From NCBI RefSeq assembly GCF_902167145.1, contig NC_050104.1:2542001-2606000 (forward strand): DNA of 64,000 bases, given 5' to 3'. Under the pieces are notes generated by a model that saw only the letters and a program-made list of their open reading frames with translations, was not told where the DNA came from and did not search any database. This document shows, one piece after another, positions 63,891-64,000 of the stretch (within the stretch, counting starts at the first letter, position 1; the number at the start of each line of letters is the position of its first letter). The position numbers were made by a program, and so were the translations under genes. This stretch comes from Zea mays (Eukaryota; Streptophyta; Magnoliopsida; Poales; Poaceae).

Positions 63891-64000
63891 GCCGAGATGG
63901 TTGCCTTCGGAGGGACCCCCTAGATCGACGTGGAAACATTCACGACTTGGGCCGCCGTCCTCGTCGCCGAGGCTACGGCTACCGTTGGAACAGTCGGAAA
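63891..64000 (-). other. Continuation of Tat-like gag N-terminus to the window edge
   Basis: In the same frame the sequence reads GSRSLGDEDGGPSRECFHVD, a conserved N-terminal block of grass Tat gag proteins. The start codon, primer site and 5' LTR lie outside the window. Confidence 0.6.

Larger units (their letters stand above)
53396..64000 (-). mobile_element. Tat-like gypsy retrotransposon with dual RNase H, cut by the window end
   Basis: The 3' LTR (53396-55182) lies at the low-coordinate side. Reading on the minus strand: gag from beyond 64000 to about 62300, protease, RT (60858-61505), a degenerate RNase H, a second archaeal-type RNase H (59700-60071), integrase (58222-59500), then a 3-kb 3' region with an antisense frame. 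A second RNase H next to integrase is the known mark of the Tat lineage. The 5' LTR lies outside the window. Nonsense codons at 63663, 61512, 60858, 60075 and 58222 and one frameshift near 59630 inactivate it. Confidence 0.9.

Overview
The window is nuclear DNA of a large, transposon-rich grass genome. The best guess is maize or a close Andropogoneae relative. The reasons are an Opie/Ji-like copia LTR, a maize-type Helitron (5' TCTCTACTAC, 3' hairpin then CTAG), Tekay-like and Tat-like gypsy elements, a CACTA element and grass hAT/Tourist MITEs. I see no host gene that looks intact. Host-derived sequence is limited to fragments: ESCRT-III VPS2/CHMP2, oligopeptide transporter, LRR receptor-like kinase and GTE1-type bromodomain protein.

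Layout. 1-3925: 3' end of a gypsy element with its 3.3-kb LTR. 4283-11569: a small hAT element (8-bp TSD) holding a minus-strand Helitron (4468-11222) that carries host gene fragments; the Helitron holds a solo copia-type LTR (8401-9669, 5-bp TSD). 12541-23361: remains of a BED/hAT transposase gene, split inside its BED-finger exon by a complete non-autonomous Tat-like LTR element (12707-19787, 5-bp TSD). 23370-24830: LRR receptor kinase pseudogene split by a 915-bp hAT element. 26790-30790: a GTE1-like NET-domain exon, local duplications, and an array of 258-bp exon-like repeats with a 180-bp hAT MITE in the last unit. 33013-52367: an old LTR split by a CACTA element whose transposase is open but whose 3' end is lost, beside a complete 10.4-kb Tekay-like gypsy element (41204-51596, 5-bp TSD) that carries a 560-bp DNA transposon in its pol frame. 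53396-64000: a minus-strand Tat-like gypsy element running off the window, with two RNase H domains.

How parts relate. The elements form a nested archive. By eye, LTR-to-LTR divergence is about 1% for the Tekay-like element and about 5% for the Tat-like non-autonomous one. Nearly all premature stops in the gag-pol frames can be explained by C-to-T or G-to-A changes in CG or CHG context, as expected from decay of methylated cytosine.

The signals I find most worth checking are: (i) an antisense reading frame conserved between two diverged Tat-like elements, each with a TATA-like box about 33 bp before its ATG; (ii) a foldback with arms of about 92 nt in the leader of the CACTA transposase, next to a duplicated translation start; (iii) six short hairpins with wobble-compatible changes in one LTR; (iv) the 258-bp exon-like tandem array; and (v) the hAT/Helitron/solo-LTR nest with captured gene fragments.
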